Part shown: positions 25,025 through 35,333 of the stretch, piece after piece
How the letters are laid out: each line of letters begins with the position of its first letter
Numbering within the stretch: position 1 is the stretch's first letter
NCBI RefSeq assembly: GCF_900497695.1
Contig: NZ_UIDD01000004.1
Location: 468,739 to 532,738, forward strand
Direction of reading: 5' to 3'
From: Pseudomonas wadenswilerensis
GTDB lineage: Bacteria > Pseudomonadota > Gammaproteobacteria > Pseudomonadales > Pseudomonadaceae
Length of the DNA stretch: 64,000 nt
The notes under the pieces: model-generated
Told to the model about the DNA's origin: nothing
Databases searched by the model: none
Seen by the model: the letters and a program-made list of their open reading frames with translations, nothing else
Made by a program: the position numbers and the translations under genes

Positions 25025-26638
25025 TCAGGCCTGCAGACCGAGCATGCTGCGCGCCACCGCTTCAGCAATGCGAATCCCGTCAACACCCGCCGACAGGATC
25101 CCGCCGGCATAACCTGCACCTTCACCCGCCGGGAACAAGCCCTTGAGGTTCAGGCTCTGCATGCTGGCATCACGGGTGATGCGCAGCGGCGATGAGGTAC
25201 GGGTTTCGATCCCGGTCAATACCGCGTCAGGCAGGTTGTAGCCCTTGATCTGCCGATCGAAGGCCGGGAGGGCTTCACGAATGGCTTCGATGGCAAAGTC
25301 GGGCAGGCTCGGGGCCAGGTCGCCCAGGCTGACACCTGGCTTGTAGGACGGCTCGACACTGCCGATGGCAGTGGACGGCCGTCCGGCGACAAAGTCACCG
25401 ACCAGTTGCGCCGGCGCCTGGTAGTTGCTGCCACCCAGCACGTAAGCGTGGGCTTCGAGTTTTTCCTGCAGCTCGATACCGGCCAGCGGGCCACCCGGAT
25501 AATCCTGCTCAGGGGTAATGCCAACGACGATACCGGAGTTGGCATTGCGCTCGTTACGCGAGTACTGGCTCATGCCGTTGGTGACCACCCGGCCCGGCTC
25601 GCTGGTAGCGGCAACCACGGTGCCGCCCGGGCACATGCAGAAGCTGTAGACCGAACGGCCGTTCTTGGCGTGGTACACCAGCTTGTAGTCGGCCGCGCCC
25701 AGTTTCGGGTGACCGGCATACTTGCCCAGGCGCGCCTGGTCGATCAGCGATTGCGGATGTTCGATACGGAAGCCGATCGAGAACGGCTTGGCCTCCATGA
25801 ACACGCCGCGGGCATGCAGCATGCGGAACGTGTCACGGGCACTGTGGCCCAGGGCCAGGACCACATGGCGCGAATGCAGCTGTTCGCCGCTTTCCAGGAC
25901 CACGCCGTTGAGCTGGCCGTCGTCCATCAGCAGGTCGGTGACCTTTTGCTCGAAGCGCACTTCGCCGCCCAGCGCGTGGATTTCGTGGCGCATGTTCTCG
26001 ACCATGCCGGTCAGGCGGAACGTACCGATGTGCGGCTTGCTGACGTAGAGGATCTCGTCCGGTGCACCGGCTTTGACGAACTCGTGCAGTACCTTGCGGC
26101 CGTGGTGCTGCGGGTCCTTGATCTGGCTGTAGAGCTTGCCGTCGGAGAAGGTCCCGGCACCGCCTTCGCCAAATTGCACGTTCGACTCGGGGTTGAGCAC
26201 GCTTTTACGCCACAGGCCCCAGGTGTCCTTGGTGCGCTGACGAACTTCCTTGCCGCGCTCAAGGATGATCGGCTTGAAGCCCATCTGCGCCAGCAGCAGG
26301 CCGGCAAAAATCCCGCACGGGCCGAAGCCGACGACGATAGGGCGCTCCTGCAGGTCGGCGGGGGCCTGGCCAACCACTTTGTAGCTGACATCTGGAGCGA
26401 CGTTGACGTTGTGATCGTCGGCGAACTTTTGCAGCAGTTCGGCTTCGTTGCTCGCTTGCAGGTCGATGGTGTAGATGAACAGCAGCTCGCTGTTCTTCTT
26501 GCGCGCATCGTAGCTGCGCTTGAACAGGGTGAAGTCCAGCAGTTGCTCGTCGCTGATGCCTAAGCGTTGCACGATGGCCTCGCGCAGGGCTTCATCAGGA
26601 TGATCCAGCGGCAGCTTCAGTTCGGTGATTCGTAACAT
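25025..26638 (-). CDS. FAD-dependent oxidoreductase (COG2509 type)
   Basis: The 537-residue protein has an N-terminal domain (residues about 1-90, LRITELKLPLDHPDEALREA) typical of the uncharacterised dehydrogenase group COG2509. A dinucleotide-binding motif follows, VVGFGPCGIFAGLLLAQMG, near residue 107. A second FAD segment is near the C-terminus (GLFPAGEGAGYAGGI). FGEGGAGTFSDGKLY is a strong family signature. The substrate is unknown. The ATG at 26638 matches the family start; an upstream ATG at 26662 adds 8 residues. Confidence 0.85.
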   Translation of the reverse strand: MLRITELKLPLDHPDEALREAIVQRLGISDEQLLDFTLFKRSYDARKKNSELLFIYTIDLQASNEAELLQKFADDHNVNVAPDVSYKVVGQAPADLQERPIVVGFGPCGIFAGLLLAQMGFKPIILERGKEVRQRTKDTWGLWRKSVLNPESNVQFGEGGAGTFSDGKLYSQIKDPQHHGRKVLHEFVKAGAPDEILYVSKPHIGTFRLTGMVENMRHEIHALGGEVRFEQKVTDLLMDDGQLNGVVLESGEQLHSRHVVLALGHSARDTFRMLHARGVFMEAKPFSIGFRIEHPQSLIDQARLGKYAGHPKLGAADYKLVYHAKNGRSVYSFCMCPGGTVVAATSEPGRVVTNGMSQYSRNERNANSGIVVGITPEQDYPGGPLAGIELQEKLEAHAYVLGGSNYQAPAQLVGDFVAGRPSTAIGSVEPSYKPGVSLGDLAPSLPDFAIEAIREALPAFDRQIKGYNLPDAVLTGIETRTSSPLRITRDASMQSLNLKGLFPAGEGAGYAGGILSAGVDGIRIAEAVARSMLGLQA

Positions 26639-26744
26639 GGCAGGGTCCAGTATCCCGGCCATGAACGGCCGGCGGCTTTACACAAACCGCCAAGTATAAG
26701 CTGTTCGCCGCCTTTGCAGACAGGTTAAACGCAGGCGCCGATGA

Positions 26745-27419
26745 TCAGTCGTTGCGCGAGCCGCCGTAGTAGGCACAACCGCGCAGGGTCTTGCCGTCCA
26801 CCCGCAGCTCGGCGCTCAGGTGCTGGACGCTGCCGGTGGCGCTGTCGACGCAGCGCTGCGGGGCGACCCAGAGTTCGACTTTCTGGCCGTTGGCCTCGGT
26901 GCTCAGGCTGAAGCGTCCGTCGGGCAGTTGTTCTTCCAGGTAGGGCACGGCCAGCGAAGGCTGACCGACGCGCTCCAGGACCATGCCCTTGCCGCCGGCC
27001 TTGAGGCTCCAGTCCGGCTCATGGCCGCTGGCGCGCAGGGTCAGGCGCTTGAAGTTGGGATCGCTGCAGGCGCTGCTGGAATGCTCGACGCGGTACAGGC
27101 GCTGCACATTCAACTGGCCATCGTTGCCGCCTTTCTGGCTGGCCGACAGCGTGCCGCGCACGTCGGCGAACAGGGTGCCGGGCGTTGCCGCCAGTGCGCT
27201 GGCTTCCTGCAGCAGGCCGGTGTTGCCGCTGTCATTGACAGCAAAGCGGCGGGTTTCTTCGCAGGGCTTGAACAGCAGTTGTCCGCCCTGGGCAGTCAGT
27301 TCGCCCTGCATGCGGGTCTGGCCTGCGGTAGAGGCGGCTTGCGGCTTTTCAGCCAGCATCTGGCAGCCGGCAAACAACGGCAACAAGGCGACAAGCAACA
27401 GCGAAGGGGCGGCACGCAT
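26745..27419 (-). CDS. COG3650-family lipoprotein
   Basis: The 224-residue product has a lipoprotein signal ending in LFAGC near residue 19. Two beta-rich halves follow, with FKPCEETRRFAV, GHEPDWSL and RCVDSATG.....LRGCAYYGG; the terminal C-A-Y-Y-G-G motif is shared by COG3650 and DUF-type META-related lipoproteins. It probably sits in the outer or inner membrane facing the periplasm. Function unknown. Confidence 0.75.
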   Translation of the reverse strand: MRAAPSLLLVALLPLFAGCQMLAEKPQAASTAGQTRMQGELTAQGGQLLFKPCEETRRFAVNDSGNTGLLQEASALAATPGTLFADVRGTLSASQKGGNDGQLNVQRLYRVEHSSSACSDPNFKRLTLRASGHEPDWSLKAGGKGMVLERVGQPSLAVPYLEEQLPDGRFSLSTEANGQKVELWVAPQRCVDSATGSVQHLSAELRVDGKTLRGCAYYGGSRND

Positions 27420-27489
27420 CAAGCAAACTCCAGCATCTCGAGCAAAAGGTGCCGCCACGTTACGCAGGCTGGTCGCTGATCACAAGGCC

Positions 27490-28089
27490 TTAGCCAACCT
27501 GGTAGGTCTGGCCGGTCTGCATTCCTTCAACGCTCTTGGCATAGGCCAGTGCCACGTCGGCGGCCGGCACCGGCTTGAACCCGCGGAAATACGGAGCATA
27601 GGCCGGCATGGCTTCGACCAGTACGTTGGGGCTGATGGAGTTGACCCGCAGGCCACGGGGCAATTCGATGGCTGCCGCCTTGACGAAGGCATCGAGCGCG
27701 CCATTGACCAGGCTGGCCGAGGCGCCGGAGCGGATCGGGTCGCGGTTGAGAATGCCGCTGGTAAAGGTGAATGAGCCGCCATCGTTGATGAACTCGCGGC
27801 CGATCAACAGCAGGTTGACCTGGCCCATCAGCTTGTCGCTCAGGCCCAGGGCGAAGTGCTCCGCATTCATTTCATCAAGGGGGGCAAAGGTCACGTTACC
27901 GGCGGCGCAGACCAGGGCATCGAAGCGGCCGGTCTGTTCGAACAGGCGGCGAATCGAGGCGCTGTCGCTGATGTCCACCTGATAGTCGCCGCTGCTGCGG
28001 CCGATGCGCAGCACTTCATGACGTTGTTCCAGCTCTTTGGCAACCGCCGAACCGATGGTACCGCTGGCGCCGATCAACAGGATTTTCAT
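27490..28089 (-). CDS. Short-chain dehydrogenase/reductase
   Basis: The 199-residue protein has the NAD(P)-binding motif GASGTIGSAV near residue 7, CAAGN near residue 66 and SGIL at the catalytic serine position near residue 115. The catalytic Y-x-x-x-K is absent: the expected position has ASASLVNGALDAFVKAA, so it is an atypical member, perhaps with altered chemistry. GAGGA precedes the ATG. It is divergent from a LysR-type gene, which probably controls it. Confidence 0.82.
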   Translation of the reverse strand: MKILLIGASGTIGSAVAKELEQRHEVLRIGRSSGDYQVDISDSASIRRLFEQTGRFDALVCAAGNVTFAPLDEMNAEHFALGLSDKLMGQVNLLLIGREFINDGGSFTFTSGILNRDPIRSGASASLVNGALDAFVKAAAIELPRGLRVNSISPNVLVEAMPAYAPYFRGFKPVPAADVALAYAKSVEGMQTGQTYQVG

Positions 28090-28181
28090 TGAGCCATTCC
28101 TCGTGGGTAGTGAAGACAAGGCTCAAGTCTAGGGTGGATTTTTCTGCAGATAAGCGTGCTAATAGGCAACCTTTGGTTTTC

Positions 28182-29105
28182 ATGTGGAAACAATCCGTGA
28201 GCGACCTCGACGATCTGGCGGCCTTTGCCGCGTTGATGGATGCCGGCAGTTTCACCCTGGCCGCGCAGCAACTGGGCTGGAGCAAGGGGCAACTGTCCAA
28301 GCGCATCAGCGCCCTGGAAGCCAGCCATTCAGTGAAGTTGCTGCACCGCACCACCCGGCGCCTGAGCCTGACGGCTGCCGGCGCCATGTTGCTGCCTCAA
28401 GCGCAGGCGTTGGTGCGGCAGATGGAAGGGGCACGGCAAACCCTGGCCATGCTCAAGGACGAACTGGCGGGGCCGGTGCGTATCACCGTGCCGGTGTCGT
28501 TGGGGGAGACGTTCTTCGAGGGGTTGCTGATGGAGTTCGCCGCCACCTACCCGGACCTGCAGGTGGAGCTTGAGCTGAACAATGGTTATCGCGACCTTTT
28601 GGGCGAGGGTTTCGATCTGGCGATTCGTACCGAGGTGCAGGATGACGCGCGCCTGGTGGCTCGTCCGGTGCTGGCCATGCAGGAACTCACCTGTGCCAGC
28701 CCAGCCTATCTGCAACGTCATGGAGAGCCGCGGATACCGGCCGACTTGAGCGGCCATCGTTGCCTGCTCAATAGCCATTACAGTGGCCGTGAAGAATGGT
28801 TGTACCACCAGCAGCATGAATTGTTGCGGGTGCAGGTGGCCGGAAGCTTTGCGAGCAATCATTACAGCTTGCTGAAGAAGGCGGCACTGCTGGGTGCTGG
28901 CGTCGCTCGCTTGCCGTCGTACATGCTGCATGCAGAACTGGCTGACGGTCGCCTGCAGTGGTTGCTGCGCGACTATCAGACGCGCAGCGTACCGTTGTTT
29001 CTGGTACACCCCTATCAGGGCGGGATGCCGAAGCGGGTCCAGGTGCTGGCCGATTACCTGCTGGCCTGGTTCAGGCGTAGCAGTCAGGCGCTACGGACCC
29101 TCTAG
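28182..29105 (+). CDS. LysR-family transcriptional regulator
   Basis: The 307-residue protein has a winged HTH near residues 22-41 (GSFTLAAQQLGWSKGQLSKR) and the LysR linker helix, followed by a substrate-binding domain with PVRITVPVSLGETFFEGLLMEF. It belongs to the group that pairs with short-chain dehydrogenases and electrophile-stress genes. It lies 92 bases from the divergent dehydrogenase gene. An internal GTG at 28197 is an alternative start. Confidence 0.88.
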   Translation: MWKQSVSDLDDLAAFAALMDAGSFTLAAQQLGWSKGQLSKRISALEASHSVKLLHRTTRRLSLTAAGAMLLPQAQALVRQMEGARQTLAMLKDELAGPVRITVPVSLGETFFEGLLMEFAATYPDLQVELELNNGYRDLLGEGFDLAIRTEVQDDARLVARPVLAMQELTCASPAYLQRHGEPRIPADLSGHRCLLNSHYSGREEWLYHQQHELLRVQVAGSFASNHYSLLKKAALLGAGVARLPSYMLHAELADGRLQWLLRDYQTRSVPLFLVHPYQGGMPKRVQVLADYLLAWFRRSSQALRTL

Positions 29106-29107
29106 GG

Positions 29108-29344
29108 TTACATCTTGTCGTCGTTCATTTCTTTTTTCATCATCTTGTCGTCCTTTTCCATCTTCTTGTCCTTGCTCATGTCCATCATCTTGTCGTCGGC
29201 CATTTTCTTGTCCATTTTCATGTCCTTGTCCATGCTCGCTTCCTTGCTCATTTTCATGTCGTCGGCAGCCTGTACCGCAGGCAGGAAGGCCAGGGCCGAG
29301 CCCAGGGAGAGGATGAGTGCGGCGGCGCTGAGGGTCTTGTTCAT
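29108..29344 (-). CDS. Met/Lys/Asp-rich pentapeptide MXKDX repeat protein
   Basis: The 78-residue product has a signal peptide (MNKTLSAAALILSLGS... to AVQA near residue 26). The mature chain is built from M, K and D in loose units such as MDKDMKMDKKM and MSKDKKMEKDDKM. This is the MXKDX repeat family, found secreted in pseudomonads. The many methionines could bind copper(I) or another soft metal, but no role is proven. GGAG precedes the ATG at 29344. Confidence 0.85.
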   Translation of the reverse strand: MNKTLSAAALILSLGSALAFLPAVQAADDMKMSKEASMDKDMKMDKKMADDKMMDMSKDKKMEKDDKMMKKEMNDDKM

Positions 29345-29440
29345 GATGAGGCTCCAGTAGTAAGAGGAGGTAAGAGCCAGTGGTTCTGGCTCACCTGCAG
29401 CACTAGAGTCCCTTGCCCGGGAGGCGTTACAGCGGGCAAG

Positions 29441-29463
29441 AAAAAAGGCCCGAAGGCCTTTTT
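29441..29463. terminator. Bidirectional terminator after livF
   Basis: AAAAAAGGCC-CGAA-GGCCTTTTT forms a hairpin with a tetraloop and a T run on both strands. On the minus strand it ends the liv operon. Confidence 0.85.
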
Positions 29464-29489
29464 CCTGATGTTGCATGCAACCGTGGGTA

Positions 29490-30191
29490 TCAACCGCCCA
29501 GGTAGGCGTCACGAACCTTAGGATCGGTCAGCAGCGCTTCACCGGTACCTTCCATCACTACCCGGCCGTTTTCCAGCACATAGGCACGGTCAGCGACTTT
29601 CAGCGCCTGGTTGGCGTTCTGTTCGACCAGGAACACCGTGACGCCATCGCGGCGCAGTTGCTCGATGATGTCGAAGATCTGCTGGATGATGATCGGCGCC
29701 AGGCCCAGTGACGGCTCGTCAAGCAACAGCAGCTTGGGCTTGCTCATCAGCGCACGGCCGATGGCGAGCATCTGCTGTTCGCCGCCGGACATGGTGCCGC
29801 CGCGCTGGCTGAAGCGCTCCTTCAGGCGCGGGAACAGTTGCAGGACCTTGTCCATCTGCTCCTGGTAATCGCCCTTGTTGGTGAAGAAACCGCCCATGGC
29901 CAGGTTCTCCTCCACGGTCAGGCGGGCGAACACCCGGCGGCCTTCAGGGACCACGGCGATGCTTTTGCGCATGATGTGCGAGGACGGCTGGCCGACCAGT
30001 TCTTCACCCAGGTAGCGGATGCTGCCGCTTTGGGCCTGCGGCGAGCCGCAGAGGGTCATCAGCAGGGTCGACTTGCCGGCGCCGTTGGCGCCGATCAGGG
30101 TGACGATCTCGCCCTGGCGGATCTCGACGTTGACGCTGTGCAGTGCCTGGATCTTGCCGTAGAAGGTGGAAACGTTTTCGAACTGCAGCAT
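29490..30191 (-). CDS. livF: Branched-chain amino-acid ABC transporter ATPase LivF (BraG)
   Basis: The 233-residue ATPase has Walker A GANGAGKST near residue 35, signature MSGGEQQMLAIGRAL near residue 135, and Walker B LLLLDEPS. The length and the FYGKIQALHSVNVEI start are typical of LivF. It powers uptake of leucine, isoleucine and valine with LivG. Its ATG follows directly on the stop of livG. Confidence 0.95.
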   Translation of the reverse strand: MLQFENVSTFYGKIQALHSVNVEIRQGEIVTLIGANGAGKSTLLMTLCGSPQAQSGSIRYLGEELVGQPSSHIMRKSIAVVPEGRRVFARLTVEENLAMGGFFTNKGDYQEQMDKVLQLFPRLKERFSQRGGTMSGGEQQMLAIGRALMSKPKLLLLDEPSLGLAPIIIQQIFDIIEQLRRDGVTVFLVEQNANQALKVADRAYVLENGRVVMEGTGEALLTDPKVRDAYLGG

Positions 30192-30955
30192 TTACGCTTC
30201 CCCCAGGTAGGCTTTGATCACTTCAGGGTTGTCGCGGATCTGTTCCGGCGTACCGTCGGCCAGGGGCGTGCCCTGGTTGATCACCACGATGTGGTCGGAG
30301 ATGCTCATGACCAGCTTCATGTCGTGCTCGATCAGCAGCACGGTGACGTTGTGCTCTTCGCGCAGCACGGTGATCAGGGCCTTGAGGTCTTCGGTCTCTT
30401 TCGGGTTGAGGCCGGCCGCCGGTTCGTCGAGCATGATGATCCGTGGACGGGTCATCATGCAGCGGGCGATTTCCAGGCGCCGTTGCTGGCCGTAGGCAAG
30501 CGTGCCGGCGGGGCGGTTGGCGAACTCGAGCAGGTTGACCTTCTCCAGCCAGTACCGTGCGTACTCTTTTGCTTCGAGCTCACTGCGGCGGAAGGACGGG
30601 GTCTTGAGCAGGCCGGCGAAGAAGTTGGTGTTCAGGTGCCGGTGCTGGGCGATCAGCAGGTTTTCCAGGGCGGTCATCTCTTTGAACAGACGCACGTTCT
30701 GGAAAGTCCGCACCACGCCCTTGCGGGCGATCTGATGACCGGCCAGGCCCTGGATCGGCTGGCCGTCGAGCAGGATGCTGCCGGCGCTCGGCTTGTAGAA
30801 ACCGGTCAGGCAGTTGAACACCGTGGTCTTGCCGGCGCCGTTCGGGCCGATCAACGCCACCACCTGTTTTTCCTTGACGGTCAGGGCCACGCCGTTGACC
30901 GCCAACAAGCCGCCGAAGCGCATGCTCAGGCCGCTGACTTGCAGAATTTCGCGGC

Positions 30956-30959
<4 letters not shown>
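30192..30959 (-). CDS. livG: Branched-chain amino-acid ABC transporter ATPase LivG (BraF)
   Basis: The 255-residue ATPase has Walker [10 protein letters not shown] near residue 38, signature [15 protein letters not shown] and Walker [13 protein letters not shown]. The signature [12 protein letters not shown] and the AGLNPKET segment after Walker B mark LivG. It overlaps the end of livM by four bases. Confidence 0.95.
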
Positions 30960-32208
<1,249 letters not shown>

Positions 32209-32212
<4 letters not shown>

Positions 32213-33132
32213 ACTTTTTCAACCTCCGGACGGCCGAGAATGCCGGTCGGACGGAACAACAGCACCAGAACCAAGAGACCGAACGCCACCACGTCCTTGT
32301 ACTGGTCACCGAAGATATCGGCGCCAAAGGCTTCAGCCACCCCCAGCACCAGCCCGCCGAGCATGGCGCCCGGAATGCTGCCGATGCCGCCCAACACTGC
32401 CGCGGTAAAGGCCTTCAGGCCCACCAGGAAACCGGCGTTGGGGTTGATCACCCCGTACTGCATGCTCAGCAGCACGGCCGCCACGGCTGCCAGGGCAGCA
32501 CCGATGACGAAGGTCAGGGCGATGATGTTGTTGGTGTTGATGCCCAACAGGTTGGCCATCTTGATGTCTTCGGCACAGGCCCGGCAGGCCCGGCCCAGAC
32601 GCGAGCGGGAGATGAACAGGGTCAAACCGGTCATGGCCACCAGGGTGACGATGAAAACCAGGATCTGCATGTAGGAGATCAGCACTTCCTCTGCGCCGCC
32701 CGGGCCGAAGGAGATACTCCCAGGGATCAGGTTGGGGATGGACTTGTCCTTGGAGTCCTGGGATAGCAATACGGTGTTTTGCAGGAAAATCGACATGCCA
32801 ATGGCAGAAATCAGCGGGATCAACCGGTTGCTGTTACGCAACGGACGGTAGGCGACCCGTTCGATACTGTAGCCATAGGCACTGGTTACGAAGATCGTGG
32901 CGACGAAGGCGACGGTCATCAATATCGGCAGTGAATCGATACCCATCATGGCCAGCCCGGCAAGGGCGATGAAAGCCACGTAGGAACCGATCATGTACAC
33001 CTCGCCATGGGCGAAGTTGATCATTCCAATGATGCCGTAAACCATTGTGTAGCCAATGGCTATCAAGGCATAGGTGCTGCCAATGGTCAGGCCATTAACC
33101 AGCTGTTGGAAGAAGTGATAGATCTCAGGCAT
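32209..33132 (-). CDS. livH: Branched-chain amino-acid ABC transporter permease LivH (BraD)
   Basis: The 307-residue permease starts with [28 protein letters not shown] sequence, the LivH N-terminus, and has a docking loop ([17 protein letters not shown]). Eight or so transmembrane segments are visible. It is separated from livK by a 227-base gap with a terminator-like hairpin. Confidence 0.94.
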
Positions 33133-33311
33133 TACAGCGCTCCTAAAAACCTGATACGCATTTCACTGGTGGGGGTGCCCCCGGCCCGGTCTTGTGGTCT
33201 TGGCCACTTCGGCACAGGCAACTGCCAGCGAACCGCTGGTGACGGTTTTAAGATTTTCAGGTGAACCTGCTCCCGGATCGCGGGAATCAGGCCCATGAAC
33301 CTCGTAAAACA

Positions 33312-33337
33312 AAGCCCACTGCTCGCACAGTGGGCTT
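33312..33337 (-). terminator. Hairpin between livK and livH
   Basis: A 10-bp stem AAGCCCACTG / CAGTGGGCTT with a six-base loop is followed on the minus strand by TTGTTTT. It probably stops most transcripts after livK, so the binding protein is made in excess; the permease genes would need read-through or their own promoter. Confidence 0.75.
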
Positions 33338-33359
33338 GTAGTCATATAGTCAGACGGGA

Positions 33360-34487
33360 TTACTGAGGAGAAACTTCGGTTTTAGGTTTGCCGAAATGCC
33401 ATTCGTAGACCACGAATTTGAAGTCTTTCAGGTCGCCTTTGGCGTCGTACGACAGGTCACCGGTCGGGGTCTTGAAGGTGCCGGCGTGGATGGCTGCAGC
33501 CACCTTGTCGGTGTCTTCGGACTTGGCGGCCTTGATGCCTTCGGCGATCAGCTCGACAGCCGAGTAAGCCGGGAACACGAACGGGCCGCTTGGGTCTTTG
33601 CCGTCGGCCTTGATGGCATCGGCGATTGCCTTGTTCGCAGGGTCGGCGTCGAAGGACTTCGGCAGGGTGACCAGCAGGCCTTCGGAAGCGTTCTGGGCGA
33701 TTTGCGAGATGGAGTCGTTACCGACACCTTCTGGGCCCATGAACTTGGCGTTCAGGCCTTTCTCCTTGGCTTGGCGCAGGATCAGGCCCAGCTCTGGGTG
33801 GTAGCCGCCGTAGTAGACGAAGTCGACGTTGGCTTGCTTGAGCTTCTGGATGATCGAGGAGAAGTCCTTGTCGCCGGCGTTCAGGCCTTCGAAGACGGCA
33901 ACCTTGGTGCCTTTGCCTTCCAGGGTCTGCTTGACGGCGCTGGCGATGCCTTCACCGTATTGCTGCTTGTCGTGCAGTACGGCAACGATTTTAGGTTTGA
34001 CGTGGTCGGCAATGTAGTTGCCGGCTGCCGGGCCCTGGGCGCTGTCCAGGCCGATGGTACGGAAGATCAGCTTGTAGCCGCGGGAGGTGATTTCCGGGCT
34101 GGTGGCGGCCGGAGTGATCATGATCACGCCTTCGTCTTCGTAGATGTCGGACGCAGGCTGGGTGGAGCTGGAGCACAGGTGGCCGACCACGTACTTGACG
34201 CCGTCGTTGACCACTTTGTTGGCGACTGCCACGGCCTGTTTAGGGTCGCAGGCGTCATCGTATTCTTTGGCTTCAAGCATCTTGCCGTCGACGCCGCCCT
34301 TGGCGTTGATGTCCTTGATGGCCTGTTTTGCACCGATGAACTGCATGTCGCCGTACTGAGTGACCGGGCCGGTTTTCGGGCCGGCGATGCCGATCTTGAT
34401 GGTATCGGCTGCAAACGAATGGCTGGCAACCCCGGCCAGAACCATTGCGGCAAACAGCTTGGAAATCTGCTTAGTAGCCTTACTCAT
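33360..34487 (-). CDS. livK: Branched-chain amino-acid binding protein LivK (BraC)
   Basis: The 375-residue periplasmic protein has a signal peptide ending near residue 26 (SHSFAA). The mature start DTIKIGIAGPKTGPVTQYGD and the cysteine pair (DDACDPKQ ... GHLCSSST) that forms the disulfide are typical of LIV-binding proteins. GGAGC precedes the ATG at 34487. Confidence 0.94.
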   Translation of the reverse strand: MSKATKQISKLFAAMVLAGVASHSFAADTIKIGIAGPKTGPVTQYGDMQFIGAKQAIKDINAKGGVDGKMLEAKEYDDACDPKQAVAVANKVVNDGVKYVVGHLCSSSTQPASDIYEDEGVIMITPAATSPEITSRGYKLIFRTIGLDSAQGPAAGNYIADHVKPKIVAVLHDKQQYGEGIASAVKQTLEGKGTKVAVFEGLNAGDKDFSSIIQKLKQANVDFVYYGGYHPELGLILRQAKEKGLNAKFMGPEGVGNDSISQIAQNASEGLLVTLPKSFDADPANKAIADAIKADGKDPSGPFVFPAYSAVELIAEGIKAAKSEDTDKVAAAIHAGTFKTPTGDLSYDAKGDLKDFKFVVYEWHFGKPKTEVSPQ

Positions 34488-34611
34488 AGTGCTCCACTCA
34501 TTCTGTTGTAATTTTTATAGTCCTGGCGGCCAGAGCTTGAGGACCGGATCAGGTTCCATGGGAGGCCACGCCTCGTCACGGACCCGGATAACCTCCGGAT
34601 TGGCCCTGGCA

Positions 34612-34627
34612 ACTGTACCGGTACAGT
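34612..34627. promoter_or_regulatory. 16-bp perfect palindrome in the livK upstream region
   Basis: ACTGTACCGGTACAGT lies 125 bases before the livK start, within a 361-base gene-free region (34488-34848). It resembles a LexA box but has two bases too few between CTGT and ACAG. An operator for a dimeric regulator of livK or of the DUF2288 gene is possible. The rest of the gap holds AT-rich sequence near 34790 that could be the DUF2288 promoter, and nothing else that I recognise. Confidence 0.4.
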
Positions 34628-34848
34628 GTAGAGCGCTGCTTTGTCGCTTGAAAAGCAGGCCCGCTGGGGCAAAATCAGGGGTGTCGCCTAATCGACAGAA
34701 AGTTATAGAAAAACGCCACTGGCTAGCCAGTTTTACTGGCCCATCCCGGGCATTTACCACCTTGTCGATCAATTACTTATTTTGAAACTGGGTTTTTCTG
34801 CAAAAATACCGACCTTTATCGCGGTCGAATTATTTCTGGTAGGAACCC

Positions 34849-35154
34849 ATGACAGATCAACCAAGCACCCTCTATGCCAAATTGCTCGGCGAGACTGGAA
34901 GAATCGAGTGGAAAGCGCTGGAGCGTTTTTGGGCCAAGGGTGACCTGATTTGGGTCGACCCAACCCTGGACCTGATCGAAGTTGCACAGGCAATGGCCGA
35001 AAACCGTAGCGAAACCTTCGCTGAGTGGCGTAATGCTGGCACTGTCGGCCCGGTCACTGCAGAGCAGGCGCTAGACCTTCAGAACCGCGATCCAGAGATC
35101 TGGGCCGTGGTGGTCTCGCCGTTCATTGTGATTCAGGAAAAGACCAACGGTTGA
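34849..35154 (+). CDS. DUF2288 protein
   Basis: The 101-residue protein matches the DUF2288 pattern: LYAKLLGETGRIEWKALERF at the start, WVDPTLDLIEVAQAM in the middle and AVVVSPFIVIQEK at the end. It is soluble and of unknown function. It is the only plus-strand gene between livK and the tubulin-like gene. Confidence 0.85.
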   Translation: MTDQPSTLYAKLLGETGRIEWKALERFWAKGDLIWVDPTLDLIEVAQAMAENRSETFAEWRNAGTVGPVTAEQALDLQNRDPEIWAVVVSPFIVIQEKTNG

Positions 35155-35273
35155 AAGCGCGCCAAAATGGTGCGTGAAAATGCACAGCGAGGAGGTTTTG
35201 GTGCGCGGGACTGTTCAGCCGGGGTGGCTGTTGGTAACAGTTGGGTGTGCCGAGAGAGTACGGTAACAGTCTG

Positions 35274-35325
35274 ATCGCGGGGCCAGCCCGCTCCTACAGA
35301 TGTAGGAGCGGGCTGGCCCCGCGAT
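35274..35325. repeat. Inverted pair of REP elements (CGGGGCCAGCCCGCTCC type), 25-bp perfect arms, 2-base loop
   Basis: Arms 35274-35298 and 35301-35325 are perfect complements with only GA between them. The unit ATCGCGGGGCCAGCCCGCTC is the second REP flavour in this window (see 53798). It separates the DUF2288 gene from the convergent tubulin-like gene and probably ends both transcripts. Just before it, GGTAACAGT occurs twice (35233 and 35262). Confidence 0.85.
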
Positions 35326-35333
35326 GCTTTCAA

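Noticed and set aside
34612..34627. LexA (SOS) box
   Set aside because: The palindrome has CTGT-N6-ACAG, while LexA needs CTGT-N8-ACAG.
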